DNA of 7,118 bases, from the NCBI GenBank assembly GCA_017503885.1, contig JAFVSF010000098.1, positions 1-7,118 on the forward strand. Direction: 5' to 3'. Shown here piece after piece: positions 6,716 through 7,118 of this stretch (positions are counted from its first letter, which is position 1; each line of letters starts with the position of its first letter). The notes beneath the pieces were generated by a model. It saw only the letters and a program-made list of their open reading frames with translations. It was not told where the DNA came from and searched no databases. A program made the position numbers and the translations under genes. Source of the DNA: Clostridia bacterium (lineage in GTDB: Bacteria > Bacillota > Clostridia > Christensenellales > Borkfalkiaceae).

Positions 6716-7118
6716 ATGTTAAAAATTAAACTTACTTCAGACAGCACTTGTGACCTTCCACAAGAACTTATTGAAAAACACAATATAGGTATTTGCCCTA
6801 TAGCCATTTTGCTCGGTTTAGACGAGTATCACGATACCGTTGATATCGATGCAAAAAAAGTTATAGAATACGTTAAAGAAACTGGAACGCTTCCTAAAAC
6901 TGCAGCGACTTCTATAGATGCATACAAAGAGTTTTTTAGCAAATATACAAACGAGGGTTACACTGTAATCCACTTTAATATTTCCTCAAAATCTTCATCT
7001 TGCTACAACAATGCTTCAGTTGCCGCAAAGGAAATGGAGAACGTTTACGTTATAGACAGTTATTCATTATCAACAGGTCAAGGTATCCAAATCTTAAAGG
7101 CATCTAAACTTATAGAAG
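6716..7118 (+). CDS. DegV-family fatty-acid-binding protein, N-terminal part (runs off right edge)
   Basis: An ATG at 6716, with AGGAG at 6706-6710 and 5-base spacing, opens a frame of 134 codons without stop to the window end. The translation begins MLKIKLTSDSTCDLP, the hallmark N-terminus of DegV proteins, and continues with PKTAATSIDAY (60-70), FNISSKSSSCYNNA (87-100) and VIDSYSLSTGQGI (112-124), all at the expected places. DegV proteins are cytosolic and bind a fatty acid; in Gram-positive bacteria FakB members present it to the kinase FakA for phosphorylation and entry into phospholipid synthesis. Whether this one is a FakB partner cannot be decided, as no FakA gene is in the window. The usual SSxLSGTY motif reads SSKSSSCY here. 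It lies 70 bases after lepB, so it could be in the same transcript or have its own promoter within the AT-rich gap. Confidence 0.92.
   Translation, partial: MLKIKLTSDSTCDLPQELIEKHNIGICPIAILLGLDEYHDTVDIDAKKVIEYVKETGTLPKTAATSIDAYKEFFSKYTNEGYTVIHFNISSKSSSCYNNASVAAKEMENVYVIDSYSLSTGQGIQILKASKLIE

Overview
The window looks like chromosomal DNA of a low-GC member of the Bacillota, probably a Clostridia-type anaerobe. Pointers are the AT-rich composition, AGGAG-type ribosome binding sites before most genes, a TTG start, and a DnaD-like primosome protein, which is confined to this phylum. The genes are tightly packed housekeeping genes. I see no mobile element, CRISPR array, tRNA or rRNA, and no convincing rho-independent terminator.

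Layout. At the left edge, on the minus strand, lies the N-terminal part of a DnaD-domain replication protein (1-274). A 135-base AT-rich divergent intergenic region follows; it holds a 50-base imperfect palindrome that can be read as two overlapping, oppositely directed sigma-A-type promoters. To the right, all genes are on the plus strand: sbcD (410-1570), sbcC (1574-4273, TTG start, 3-base gap), an alpha/beta-hydrolase-fold protein of unknown role (4315-6006), lepB-type signal peptidase I (6016-6645), and after a 70-base gap the start of a DegV-family lipid-binding protein (6716 to the right edge).

How they work together. SbcD (nuclease) and SbcC (SMC-like ATPase) form the SbcCD complex, the bacterial Mre11-Rad50, which processes hairpins and double-strand ends. 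They share a transcript and are probably translationally coupled. The hydrolase-like gene and lepB follow with short gaps and may be co-transcribed, but no functional link to DNA repair is evident. The divergent DnaD-like gene places a replication-initiation function opposite a recombination and repair operon.

The most notable points are an SbcC with no Cys-x-x-Cys zinc hook anywhere in its long coiled coil, an alpha/beta-hydrolase-fold protein whose nucleophile position is Lys and whose other triad positions also look replaced, the palindromic divergent promoter region, and a strong bias toward ACGT over ATGT, mostly at codon junctions. I did not find a clearly new multi-gene system.
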